DNA of 64,000 nt, from contig JALMLS010000461.1 in NCBI GenBank assembly GCA_038496445.1, positions 62,001-126,000 on the forward strand, given 5' to 3'. The stretch is from Trichosphaerium sp. ATCC 40318. Taxonomy: Eukaryota > Discosea > Flabellinia > Trichosidae. Under the pieces are notes generated by a model. It was not told where the DNA came from. It worked only from the letters and a program-made list of their open reading frames with translations, and ran no database searches. Of the stretch, positions 9,675-21,362 are shown in pieces. The position numbers and the translations under genes were made by a program. The stretch's first letter is position 1; the number at the start of each line of letters is the position of its first letter.

Positions 9675-12600
9675 TTACACATGATCGCTTCCCTTCATGG
9701 TTACTTTTTTAGAACGACGTATATAATAAAACCATATACAAGCACCGACAATCACAATGAGAAATGTATAAAATAGCAAAGCGTAAGCATTTCCTAGTTC
9801 AACTGCAACAAAAGCTGTTTGTCCATCAATAAATGCATTAGCATCTGCCTCTACAGTTCAAATGTTAGAGACAACGTTGAACATTAGATTAAAACATGAC
9901 GTACGTGTTCTAGCTACAAATGCATCCACTGTTGAATTACTTACAGTTGGGACTTCAGGAAGACTGAAACTTGATGGTACAATATTATCAGTAAGAAGTG
10001 ATAAAGCCGGTCCAACAGAGCTATAAAAATTAAGCATGGATTTTTATCAATATAGTGACAAAGTGTTTTAACATACCGTAAAATATTAACGATATCATCG
10101 ATTCTTAGAAGACAAGATAGCAAGCTTTCAAATATATCAGCTAAGAAACTTGTGATAAATCTACCAAGCTCATCTGCGAGGTCACTACAACAAGTTAGTA
10201 AAGGTTTGAGATTGTTTTTAATGCTTACTCTTGTATTTCTTCTATTCGATCTGCAACGCTATTCAGCGCCCTATCTACAGACTCCATTCCGCTGTTTGTG
10301 TTCTTTTTAGTTTCAATCAAAGACTGGATATCACGTGAGCACTAAGAGTTGAAGTAGTAAAACGTACATCAGTCAGATTTTGAGCATAGATATCATTTGC
10401 ACTGACAATCAATTGGTTCACTTCAACTCTTACATCTTCAGCAAACGCCCTTACATCTGTATCAATCCATTTATCTATTTCAGATGATGCCGCGTTGATA
10501 CCAGCGAGATATGCATGGAAGAATATAATTGTAAGAATAGAGATAGCAACAAGTGCAATAGCAGGCTTCCAGATGAGAAATTCGATACAATACAAAGTTG
10601 GCACTTCTTCTGGTTTTTTACTACAAACAGAGATCAGTTTTATGTTATTCCAAAATGTTTGTTGTATTCTTACCGTGGACGTCTATTGATTTCTTTGATT
10701 TTTTTTCTGTTGTTTAACCACCGAGTTACTTCATTTGAATAATACAAGAATGCCCAAGTTCCAAAGATTGCAATGATGTTGAGAATGATTAAACCGTAGC
10801 CAATGAAACGAACAATATTGACAGCATCGTCATAAGGTTCAAAGTCCAAATCATCACAAAATTGTATCTCATTGTATTCTGGTACTGCGAAAGGAACAAG
10901 TGTAGCATTTATAACGTCTTGCCTTTAAGAAAAAAGTAAGAAAGAGACTGGAGTAAATACCAGTTGACTAAATACTCACTTGATAGCTTCGACTTCGTCT
11001 GTTAAGAGATCATCAAGAAGTCCTTTGACAAAGTCTGCTAAAGCTTCTTCAATCTCATCTGAAGATGGTAGATTCAAACCCTTTAAACACGTCAATCAGA
11101 CAAAACAAAACAGACAAGGACGTACAGATTTAGGCGCTACTGGAGTAAACTCAATTTCGCTTTCATTAAATCCAATATTGGTCAATCCAGTGTTGTTCAC
11201 TGTAGAGTTATTGTAAACTTCTATTTCGTTGGAGGTCGTATCAAGTTCATCTGTAACATCTTGTAGAATCGCTTCAAGTTCTGCATCACTTAGCTGTTCC
11301 ACAGATCTTTTAAAACCAAAGGCGCCCTTGATTTTATCTCCTGTATCTTTCAATGTATCCAACGCTGAATCCAACAGCTCAGTTCTATTTAACGGTTAAC
11401 TAAAGCTTGATATCGCACGTTATCACTTACATTGGATTGAACAGAAGTACCATAGCGTCATAACCACATAGGAATATTCTCATTTTCCCTGAAATAAGAA
11501 ATATTGCGACCTGAAGGCATAATGTCAGAATTGTGGCAACTTAACCGATGAAAAGTGAAGAAGTTAAAGCGTACGTCAACTGCAACGAAAACACCATCTA
11601 GAGCTAAGTCTAAACCACTAGTAGTTCCTGTTTTTATAGTATCTGATATGAAAGCATTCGAAGTTTCTGCCAATATCACGTGAGTGTTTACAACATTTGT
11701 TGATGTGATTTCAAGATCCAAACAATTATTCAGTATTTGTGTCTTTGTTGACTCAGCGCTCTGACTTAGGTTGTTCAAAAACAAGATATTGGAACCCCTT
11801 TAAGTAGAAAGTTATAAATCTGAGAATGAACGAAGAGTTACGTACAAGAGTATCAATAATGTACCAATGTACATGTGCCAGAACATCCTACAGCCGTTCG
11901 CTTTTGTACCAACGTACTTAGGATGTTTCTGAGATCCAAACTTTCTCTTGTTTTTTCGTCTACCACCTTTGGTGTAACTATTCTGTTGAATATGTTGTGC
12001 GCTGTCATTTTCTTGTTCGTCTTCATATGAGTCATCACTATATTCAACACGTTGAGGTACAGGCTGTGAGAATTGGACTTGATTGTTAGTATCACCATAA
12101 ACTATTGCTGGAGGTTGAGGTGGTGAAGTCATTGGTGGTGGAGGTGCTACCAATCCTGGTGGCGGTGGCTAAGCGGTACAGTTAGATCAATATACAACCA
12201 AATTGATTGAAACTATTCGGTCAGTACTTACTGTTCTCCTTTGATTAGGTATTTGAGGGTAAATACTGTTCTCATTCGATGGTGTGTTGTGGGTGCCTGT
12301 AGTGTTGGATGGCGTGTTTCTGTTATTGTTTGTAGCTTCTTGATTTTTGGTAGGTGCTTTCTTTCCTGACGCCGCAAGGCGCTTAGACGACGATGAGACT
12401 TTGCTCTTCTTTGTAGACTGCTTTCTATCAATAAGTGGGCCATCACCTGTTTCTTTCCGGCTGCTTTTTGGAGATACTTCCGGCAATGCTGCCCTTGCTT
12501 TACGAGCAAACGAACTACAGAAGAAAAGTTTGTGGTCCGTTTTTAAAAGGGTCACGTGCTCACTTACCTTGATCTCAATGAGGACTTCTTCTTGCTCTTA

Positions 12601-12976
12601 GGAGATTGCTGGACCTGTTCACTTTCCGGATGTTTTTGGGTGCTACATACAAATCTTTAGAAGAGATCTTCTTTTCCCAAGCGTACGTTTTTTTACTCTT
12701 CTTTGGCTTTGGACTCTTGGGAGAGTCTTTACGGAGTAACCCACTCAAACCTGTCGTGAAGTTAAATTTACGAACACTTAAGTCGTTACATACGTATATG
12801 ATCCTGTGGATTTTCTGTGTGTGACACCGTTTCTTTGTTCTACAACACATGTCAGACATAAAAGCGAGCAAGTTTTTTTTCGGGAGTTTTTTGGGAGTGT
12901 TCTTTCGTACAATCAAGTCTGCGTTTGGTTCAGTGTTCCAATTACCGCTAGCGGTAATGCCATGATTATCTGTCAT
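9675..12976 (-). CDS. Prm1/prominin-like four-TM membrane protein (left copy)
   Basis: Multi-exon gene, ATG taken at 12976 (MTDNHGITASG), stop at 9675-9677. The N-terminus is a long basic, Ser/Lys-rich disordered tail (SPKSKKKSSLRS, KQSTKKSKVSSSSKRLAAS), then a proline stretch (PPPPMTSPPQPP), an acidic patch and a KGGRRKNKRK basic stretch. TM1 is FWHMYIGTLLILLYV; extracellular loop 1 has NCLDLEI and N-glycosylation sequons; TM2 is about GLIILNIIAIFGTWAFLYY and TM3 AIALVAISILTIIFFHAYLA with a short basic loop between; extracellular loop 2 has a cysteine (LLSCLLRIDD) and sequons; TM4 is ALLFYTFLIVIVGACIWFYY followed by a basic tail. Four TMs with two large outer loops is the topology of fungal Prm1 (cell-fusion protein) and resembles prominins; the assignment rests on topology, not on motif identity. 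An intron with CTTAG end joins the tail to the PPPP region. First two exons uncertain. Confidence 0.6.
12941..12958. repeat. Perfect 18-bp palindrome
   Basis: ATTACCGCTAGCGGTAAT within the first codons of the four-TM gene. The identical palindrome lies at 38282-38299 in the other copy. Confidence 0.9.
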
Positions 12977-13439
12977 TGTTGCTGTATTCGTAACAAGTAC
13001 TTATACACTATGGATTATGAGTCAATGTTGTTCTTGGTGTTTTTTTGAATGTTTGCCTTCTCCTCAATCAAGTGATCACGAACTTTCACTTTCAAAAACC
13101 TACACAGAACCTAAAGAACCTCTCAAGGGCTCAATTACGCTTTAACTACGCCATATAAGCCATCACGTGACTTTTGTGATGGTGTACGTGATAAATTACA
13201 CGATAAAACACGATTTCTCCAAACCAGTTTAATATTCATTTAAAGAGTACAGGGGAATATCAATTTACCGGGGAATCATTTTGTTTTCTTTTCATGAGGA
13301 TGATGTGATCTTTTTTTTCCTTTTTTCTGGTGAACTTCACGTGAATGGTTTCTGCGTCAACTTAACTACATAATCTCTTACACACAAAGACAAACACATC
13401 AACAGAACAAAAACAAACTCCTCCAAACGATAAAGAACA
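12977..13439. promoter_or_regulatory. Divergent promoter between four-TM gene and gene E
   Basis: Shared upstream region of two divergently read genes. CACGTG boxes near 13165, 13338 and a further one just inside E at 13471. The segment occurs again, inverted, at 34459-34880 and 37845-38263, so it is present three times in the window. Confidence 0.6.
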
Positions 13440-14301
13440 ATGACTCAAGTACGTGATAGATATCAACACGTGCTTGGTAAAACAGTTTTACTTTGTTGCT
13501 CTTTTTTTCGCTCTTTGTTCGTGTTGTTTACCAATGATACAATAGATTGGCAAAGATCTTTTCTACAATCAAAACAATATCCATGAAGTTGTACCAACAA
13601 TTGAAAGATTAACAAAAGCTATCAAAGGAAAGACAGAATATCAAGCCATTGGTTATTGGCCATTTCATCAGTTCAGATACAAAATAGGCATGTCTCTTGT
13701 TCAAGCGGCTTACAAAACAAGTTACATGAATCTCCTTATTGAGAATAAAAAAAATGGACGTCCAGAAACAGTCTACTTAATCATCTACAGTGGTCAAAGA
13801 GGTGAGTGTAAAAATCATTCTTTTTTGTTCGTTTAAAGTTCTGAGACAGTTGCTTATTTGGTGTAGGACCAATTGGTTTTCCAAGTCACTGTATCACTCT
13901 CATTCTCAACGGAGATCAAAAATATGTCATGGGTCAAAAGAAGGCAACAGGTCCAACCCAAAGAGATATGGTAAGCGCTTTTAATTGTTTTTAAACAACA
14001 CTCTTAGTATGCCATCTAACATTGTGTTGTAAAGGTCCGTTTGGTACCTCGTGATAAAGGAATAAGTAAAGTCATATTATGTTTCTCTGTTGGACGCAAG
14101 AATATTGTACCTTTTGCCAAGATGTTAAGGAAGTACACTAAACTCGCTGGAAAGAACAAAACAAGCCTCACTGGTGCCTCTCTTCAAAAATTCGATGATC
14201 CACAACTACAAGCAGGATATCAACAAGTTGTTGAGAACGCTGAAGCTCCTAAGGGCAAAAAGAAAGATGACTCTGATTCTGATTCTGAATCTGATTCTTA
14301 A
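13440..14301 (+). CDS. Unknown protein E, acidic Ser/Asp tail (left copy)
   Basis: No family recognised. The first coding exon is only nine bases (ATG ACT CAA), followed by a GTACGT intron; exon 2 starts at 13546 (IGKDLFYNQNN). Further introns lie near 13801-13866 and 13972-14034. The product is about 220 residues, soluble, basic in the middle (RLVPRDKGISKVILCFSVGR, MLRKYTKLAGKNK) and ends in KGKKKDDSDSDSESDS, a CK2-type acidic tail. There is no signal peptide or TM. It is divergent from the four-TM gene and tail to tail with the pseudokinase. A second intact copy is at 33606-34458 and a relic at 37632-37745. Strong conservation of the frame between copies supports a real protein. Confidence 0.75.
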
Positions 14302-14595
14302 ACACATTGTAAAACAATAACAAATAAACTCATATTTAAAAAATCTACAGTTGATACTTGCGTCATTATGTTGAAAGTTGGCGAGCAATGATCCGAGACT
14401 CATCAGGCCCCTTGATAGTCCGATACATTACGCTATAAATTATGTAAAAAATCTTGTTATCCCTCTGTACAAGCAGAGTTCTTTCAAGCTTAAGCTGCTT
14501 CCACAACTATGCTAAAATGGACGAAAAATAATTTAACATAACAACCGTTAAACCAAAGTATTTACAAGGCTCAGCAAGTTTATTTTTTGTTGTTC

Positions 14596-15880
14596 TTAGT
14601 TTTCTCTCTCTTCTGTTTTATCAAACACCTTAGAATATCCGTATTCTGTCCCAAACACTGGTGTATGAAAGGATCCTATTAGTGTCATTTCTGATCCAAT
14701 AATAATAAAAAAAAAAGTAGGATTGACATACATTTAAAGCATCTGAAACTGAGTATCGGTTCTCACGATCTTTGATGAGTACCTTACTCATAAATTCTGT
14801 AAATCTAGTACTCCATTTTTCTTCTTCGTTCAAAGTTGGTGGTGGATCATTCAGGATACACTCGAAAAACTACATGCAGTTAAAAAAAGAACATTACAAA
14901 AAAAAACATGTGAGCGAAGAAATACCAGCACTATTGAACATCTACATATATCGGCCCTAGGTGGATAAATCTCAGCGAGCTCTATTGCAGTGATACCAAG
15001 TGACCACATATCAGTCTTAAACTAATGACGTGTTATAATATACTCCTTTACATATGTGAAAGTACAGTAGTCTTTTCTGCTACTAACTCTTCAGGTGCTA
15101 TCCACAAAGGTACTGGATATAATTTCTATGATGAACATTACAATCTGTATCAACAAAAACAAAACTGTGTGCACCTTCATTAGATCATGACCAGGTTCCA
15201 ACAAGCCACCTAGGAATAAGTATTACCATAAGATAACTAAACTGTTGTCACAGCAGAAAAGTGTTTTGTACCTATTTTAACTTGAAATGAACAAGTTAAG
15301 AATATCTTTCCTTAAAACACAAACAACAGAGTAAGTTCAGTTAAACGGTGACAATGAGTGTGTAATATTAAAAGAGCACAAAAATACAACATACGAGCAC
15401 CAATTTGCCTGTATCTTATGCCATGTTTGTGGAGTATCTTCAAAGCAGAGAGAGTACAAAACAATACAAGAGCAATCTGTGATTCACTCAGAGGGAACTG
15501 ATTCCTTTTCATTATGTCCTCAAATGAACCAAATTTATGGTACTTGGAGACTACCTTTTTAAACAACGAAAGTGAGAAAGGACAAACAAAAAAATAAGCA
15601 ATGTACGTAAGTCAGTTTTGATTTAGCCTCAGTACGTATTATCTTCGCAAAGTACGAATGACTGCTTTTGAGGCTTAGAAATTCGAGTTTATCATGATAG
15701 AAGTCTATTTCCTCTTGACAATGTAGATCAACTGTTCTAATAACGACAATTTTTCCTGTTTTCGTCTGTTTGCATTTGAAAAGCTGGGTATTCCTTTAAA
15801 CAAACGCATTTTGAGTAAAAATAGATCAAACAAAGCACATACACTGCCAATTTACTTAAAACTTCGAATCCGTTAAGCAT
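14596..15880 (-). CDS. Ste20/MST-like pseudokinase (left copy)
   Basis: Kinase-fold protein that resembles Ste20-group kinases (DIMKRN...LSESQIALVLFCTLSALKILHKHGI; PEELVAEK; TDMWSLGITAIELAEIYPP; NRYSVSDALN) but lacks every catalytic motif. The glycine loop is replaced (LSKLAVNTQLFKC), the VAIK lysine is Arg (VVIRTVDL), HRD is YRQ, the catalytic loop Asn is Lys (GARKIFL), and DFG is replaced by GGL (VKIGGLLEPG). Start at 15880 (MLNGFEVLSKL), stop at 14596-14598. About eight exons, one only about 39 nt (15272-15310). Probable role is scaffolding or allosteric control, by analogy with other pseudokinases; partner unknown. Right copy at 36007-37618. Confidence 0.75.
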
Positions 15881-16023
15881 ACGTTGTAACTAAACTACAG
15901 AGACTGTTTTATGACGAAAGCACTACAATTGTTGACCAGCACACTAAAAACTCGAGATTTTTACGAACAGTATAATTTCTGAGATGTGAAATTGCTTTAT
16001 TGAATAAAACGTTGCTTGCTGAT

Positions 16024-16875
16024 TCACGTAGTGGTTGTACTCTTTTTGAAGCATTCTTTTCTAACAGCGTTTAGAGCTGTAATCCACTTTGCAGCATCAA
16101 ACAGTGCCAATATAATCATAGCAATCAATGCGACTCCATCAGTTGCAAAGATGGCAACCAGTTTAGCAGTGAGAATCAATCCCCATTTCAACCATTTGAG
16201 TCTGAAACAAGAAGAATTAGCAACAACAATAATAAAAAAACTGCTTCGATCGTGTGTACTTACTTTGTTTTCGTTGAGTGCTTCTTGAATTGGTTCTTGA
16301 GAGCTTTCAGTATTTTTTTCGTTGATATTGCCTTTATGAATCCAATGATTGCTTTAGCTTTTCCTTTTTCACTTGTCGCCTAAACAGATGACTGTTAGTG
16401 TGTGCTACCAAATGTATATTTACGTACTTTCTTGATAGCTAAGAAAGCTTTCTTGAACTTTTCTTTAGGATCTTCCTCTCCATTCATGAGTTCCTCAGCA
16501 GCTCCGCCAGCAATCTCGTCAGGAATCCCAATCATTTTCAGGACCATACCTAAGTGACAATACAGAGTCAGTGATAAACGCTTTAGAGAAGGCAAAGGGA
16601 GAAGGGTACTTACGAAAAGTAGCAATACCAAATTTGATCAAAGCTTTTTGGCATTTATTTCCACGTTGTGCCCGGCCGAAATCTTTGTCAGTAACTGGTT
16701 TCACTTTCGTGATTTCAGTCCCTTTTTCCTTTAGAGTCTTTTTTTGCTCCTCAATCGCTTGTGCAAGTTCTGTCCTGTCAGCTTTAGGAACAGTTTCCTT
16801 AAACAACTTGATGGCTTTTTCCAAATTGTCCTTTAGGGCTTCTTTGTACAGTTTAGTGTATTCTTTTTGAGACAT
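16024..16875 (-). CDS. Unknown protein G, helical with C-terminal hydrophobic region (left copy)
   Basis: No family recognised. Start at 16875 (MSQKEYTKLYKEALKDN), stop at 16024-16026, four exons. The N-terminal about 90 residues are highly charged and helical (KETVPKADRTELAQAIEEQKKTLKEKG), followed by KALIKFGIATFR and MVLKMIGIPDEIAGGAAEELMNGEEDP, a Lys-rich helix, then a hydrophobic C-terminal stretch (LILTAKLVAIFATDG, ALIAMIILALFDAAKW) and a basic Cys-Phe-Lys-Lys tail. This suggests membrane insertion through the C-terminus. It is read toward the pseudokinase. The right copy (35001-35859) carries a one-base insertion. Confidence 0.7.
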
Positions 16876-16940
16876 TTTCTATCCGCTGCAAGTTAGTTTT
16901 TGAATGTAAAGTGTATTCTCTATTCGCACTTGTTAAGAGG

Positions 16941-16967
16941 TTGTTGTTGTTGTTGTTGTTGTTGTTG
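16941..16967. repeat. (TTG)9 microsatellite
   Basis: Nine pure TTG units upstream of G. The counterpart at 34915-34935 upstream of the right copy is seven CAA units with one CAG interruption. Confidence 0.95.
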
Positions 16968-17697
16968 CGTTTTGTTTATGTTTTGTTAAGCAAGGTGTCA
17001 ATATTTTCAAACTGTAGAAATTCACCTGAAGTTTGTGATAGTATCGTGAACTCCCATTTCCTCCGGCAATTGGTAACGTGTAAACTTCTTGATTGCTAGA
17101 CATAGCTAAACGTATATTTCGAGAAAGTAACGCTACAATGCTCCCATTTTTCTCCACTTTTTCAAAAAATTCACGTGAAATAAACACGATCATAGACATT
17201 TGTTTACTATACTGTTGACTTCTGTACACGAAACATGTACAACCATGTTGTGTACATAATCTCAGAAAGTTCGGTAATTCATATGAATATCACGTGATAC
17301 AAAATAAATTTATTATCCAAAAAAAAGATCACAAAATTTGGGGTGTAGTTTCTAACCTTACAAACACTCGCAAATCATATTATTATGGCACATCATCAAT
17401 TTTTTTGAATCACTGATATGAAATATTGGGAATGTCATGTAACACGTTTTTTCACGAGCACGAACTTTCGCGCCACGTTTTTCAAAACTTTGCCTTGTTG
17501 TAATACGGTGTATCACAAGTTTTAGTTGTCTACAAGCCAGTGTAGTCACTTAGTAGCTCAAATACAGGAGTAAGGTTGAACTGTTTCATGCTGTGTCTGT
17601 TTGCGGAAGGAAGATAAAGAATAAGTAATGTTATGCTAGAGCCGGCCGAACATAACATTATCTTGAAATACTATGCTCCTACAAGCCACAGCAGTCA

Positions 17698-17834
17698 CTA
17701 TTGTGCGTACCCTCGAGTCAAACATTAAATAAATACTACCAAGGTATTCACTTTAAAATATGGTTGGTTTATAAAACATACAGCTGCAACAGCATATTTA
17801 TTTTAATGTTTGACTTGAAGGGTACGCACAATAG
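17698..17834. repeat. Long imperfect inverted repeat (hairpin)
   Basis: Arms 17698-17734 and 17796-17834 (CTATTGTGCGTACCCT...AACATTAAATAAAT and its near reverse complement) around a 61-base AT-rich spacer. It could be a foldback or MITE relic; no clear target duplication was identified. Confidence 0.75.
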
Positions 17835-19174
17835 CAAGAAATCTAAACATGAGGCGAATTAGTTGTATCAAGAGGCATTTTGGATAAAATAATCTCGCAA
17901 TACTACCGCTCCAGTACGTCCACAGTGATCAGTGAGATAAAAAAGCAAGTGGTTCTGTCAAGTTTTATTTATTATGTTACAATCTCTTTTTTTCTTTTTT
18001 TTGGAATACGTGCGTCTCCTATCCTTTAAACGTCAATTCTTTGCTTTTAAGTGAGAGTTAAAATTACTGTATTTACAGTAATAGCAAAATGCCGCGAAGG
18101 CAGGGATAAAATACGCCTTACAACAAGAAATAAGAAAAAAATTTGCGCCGAAAAAATAGGACAAACGGGGTTTTACAATCCATGTCCCATTGTTGCTACG
18201 TCGTTAAAAAAAATACTTACCAGACAATCTTACCAATCAAGTCATCAATGCACCCACATATACAGCCAATAAACCCTAAGAACACCAGCAATACGAGTAA
18301 GCCAACACGCACCCAATACCAATCGATAGTTGAGTAATTGCAACTCGCTTTTATGCACGGATAAAATATGCACAAACAAAAAGTGGTATCCACGGATAAT
18401 GCACACTATAATATTTTCTAAACGCTCACTAGAGCGTTGCTGAGGCCATACAGATGAACTTGCAAAAGTAAAAAAATAGTTGCACAAAAAAAGAATTTGC
18501 TCTTTAAACGAAGCGACAAGCTTTTTAATAGCATCTGTAGCGTATACATGCAGATTCACCAACGTAAAGAAGAGTGAGGTATTTTAGGAAGCGACAAGAT
18601 CACTTGTTTTCGAAGTCGGACACCCTAGCACAACGATTCAATTGTAGATAACTTCTTTACATCTCATAGTGAATATTACACTTGTTAGCTTGAGTTACCA
18701 AAGGGTATTAGATAAATTAGCGCTATGATTAATCCGTGATAATCTACTACGCCCACGCATGCGCTGAAGCGCATTAAATAAAATTTTCCGCGCCGTAGCA
18801 CCGATCTGGGTAAATCACGTTTCAGAACACGTTTGCCAACCGAAATTAGCTTTAAACATTCGCCACTTGTTCATAAACGAGTTGACGAGTTAAATAATCG
18901 CAGTTTCGGCATTGCTTATCAGCGAGATTAAGCGCCAATTTTCCGCCTGCAGGCAATTTATAGCGACAAAAGAAGGTAAAAGCTACTAACACTACATCTA
19001 AGCGATACTGGTGTTTATTTTCGTACATGGAGTATTGTTACATATCTTGCTAAAGGCACAAGGGCTTTTAAATGATATTGGGTTTAATCTTTTTAGCGTC
19101 TATATGCCCAGCAATGATTGATGCAAAAGGAACAATGGATGCAAAGATGAATCAAAATATAACGAACAAAGGTT

Positions 19175-21234
19175 TTAGTCTTTCTTTGGATTCTTAATTA
19201 CTCGAACAAGTCCCTCTGTACCAATAGTAACAACAAAGCTACCATTACCAGACCAAGCTAATCCAAGTATACCTACAAAGTGTCATTACCACAAAACGTC
19301 AAAAAAGATCCAAAACGATCGAGTTTTTTTACAACTTCCAAAAAAATTCAACAAACGAAGACTCCACGTACTCTCATGAGTATCCTTCAAATCAAGTAAC
19401 TTCTCTGCTGTATCTCCATCATAAAGATACATATCACCACCAGAACAAGCAGCAATAACATTGAATTTTTGGTCAAAACGAACACGATCAAAGCATTTCC
19501 CACTTTCTGGGTGAGATATCTCATGAAGTAAACTAGGATCACCACTAACAATTTTTTCAAGGTCATTATCATAAATACGTAGAAGACCATCCTTAGAAAC
19601 TAAAACAAAAAAAAAAGGTCAAAACAAACTCAAAAAAAAACCCCAACACAGGCTCATCCCATTGAAAAAAACACAGCAACGTACCAGTTGCTACACGCTT
19701 GGTATCACCAGAAAATGATATACCATAAACAGCTGTTTTATGACCACGGTAATAAGTCCTTGAGTTCTTAGGGATACTCTTAAACGCGCCAGTACCATCC
19801 AATTGCATCTCCCACAACTACACAAACAGTATTAAGCACATGCTCGGTTACCAAATAACAGTATTTATAAATACCTTAACTTCATTTGTTTGAGCTGCAA
19901 TAGCGATAAAACGTGCATCAGAAGAAATAGCAGCGCTATACATGTATGAGACAAAAAATCAACAAATCAAAAAAAAAAAATGGTGATGTTTTTCGTACTC
20001 GTTGTTTGACATTTGATGTGATGCAATACGAGCAAGAATATCTCCTTTAGTATTACCAAGAGTTACATTAACATCTATTAGGATTATTAGGATCACATAA
20101 TCTGATAAGTAAGTGAGAGAAATGTACCTTTACTAGATGCAAGGAAAAATTGCTTAGCAGAAACGATATTTGTTATTTCGGATTTAGACAAGTTATCACG
20201 GGTAGTAGTCAAACGTTTATAGTATCTACCGTTTGAATTACGCTAAAGATAGACAGTCAGCGTACGTAATACGCAACACAAAGCGAGAAAATAATGTGAA
20301 ACAAATAATGCCAAATTGTTGGCTTATACGCAAGCTATCTCAGTATAAATAGTACAAACACATGTTTGTACTTATACTTCATATATTACTTGATAGATTA
20401 AGTGTATAAATGAAAGGTGTACCTTAGTGCTGACGCGATAAACAGAAATTGATCTCGAGAAATCAAAAGCAACAAACAAGTACCTAGTTTTTTTTATTAG
20501 TGTTAAAAATTGTGACGTTGCCTATAGACTATACACTATATACGTACTTGCAATCAGTAGAAAACTCACAAGCTGTGACATTCTCATTACCAAAGTCAAT
20601 ATCATAACTCGCCCTACAGCACTGTCTTAGAAATCATTCAAAACAATTTCGAAAAAAAAAGAAAAAAAAAAGACGTTGAACGTACGGGTTTGTCTTTGAG
20701 AGAATGTTTTTCATTAGATAAATCCTCCCTGAGTAACCACGTTGCATTACGCCGATCATTTCAGCGTTTTTAGATACAGCAACGGAAATCAACGGTTTCT
20801 TACCTTATTGGAGCACGTTAGATGTATCACGGTGAGAAAAGCACGCGGGTACAATAACACGCCACTATGAATAACGACATTGCCGCTTTTTGCTGAATTT
20901 TCTACACGTACTCGTAAACTGACGTAGCTCAAGCTCTATAGTAGCAGGTTTGAATTTAGGCGCGGCTGAATGCTTTTGTTTCTATAAACGAAATTTAGAG
21001 GTAAAGATTGACACGCAATCGCTAAATATGTGCTGCCAAGTGACGGAAAGTACGTCGTACCTGCTTTTTAGAGTTTTTTTTCTTTTTTTTCGTTTCTGGC
21101 TCAATTTCTGGCTTTTGTTCCTCAGGTTCTTCCTCTGGAGGCTTAAACATCCATAGCATTACAAACAGAACAACAAAACCTGCCACGACAGCAATGACAA
21201 CACCATAATCGTATAACAAATCAATAGACTCCAT
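19175..21234 (-). CDS. TBL2: TBL2-like membrane-anchored WD40 protein
   Basis: ER-membrane-anchored beta-propeller protein; in animals TBL2 interacts with PERK and RNA during ER stress. The start at 21234 gives MESIDLLYDYG and an N-terminal TM (GVVIAVVAGFVVLFVMLWMF), then an acidic and Lys-rich linker, as in animal TBL2. Later exons carry WD repeats, the best being YYRGHKTAVYGISFSGDTKRVAT followed by SKDGLLRIYDND (about 19560-19760) and the terminal WSGNGSFVV...TEGLVRVIKNPKKD. The stop is at 19175-19177. The propeller is spread over many short exons. It is divergent from the EF-hand gene across a 128-bp promoter. Confidence 0.75.
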
Positions 21235-21362
21235 CTCCTACACTGCAATTGAACGGAGGCGCTATTAGATTGCGTCTACCTATTTTTACTGGCTCGGATG
21301 ACGGCAGTTTTGGTCTCTTTCATTCTACACCATATTTTCAGTTGAAACGTGTATAAACCAAA

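Larger units (their letters stand above)
16876..19174. other. Long non-coding stretch
   Basis: No credible exon on either strand. It holds a (TTG)9 microsatellite (16941-16967), CACGTG boxes near 17173 and 17290, an inverted repeat (17698-17834), and two direct-repeat fragments containing CTACAAGCCA (about 17530 and 17680). From 17850 to 19170 I see nothing further. Confidence 0.5.

Noticed and set aside
10495-10742. Plus-strand ORFs within the four-TM gene
   Set aside because: Antisense shadows; the minus frame encodes TM3 and is conserved in the other copy.
18245-18562. Minus-strand 105-codon ORF
   Set aside because: Composition and lack of any motif or splice context suggest chance; nothing supports a gene in 17850-19170.
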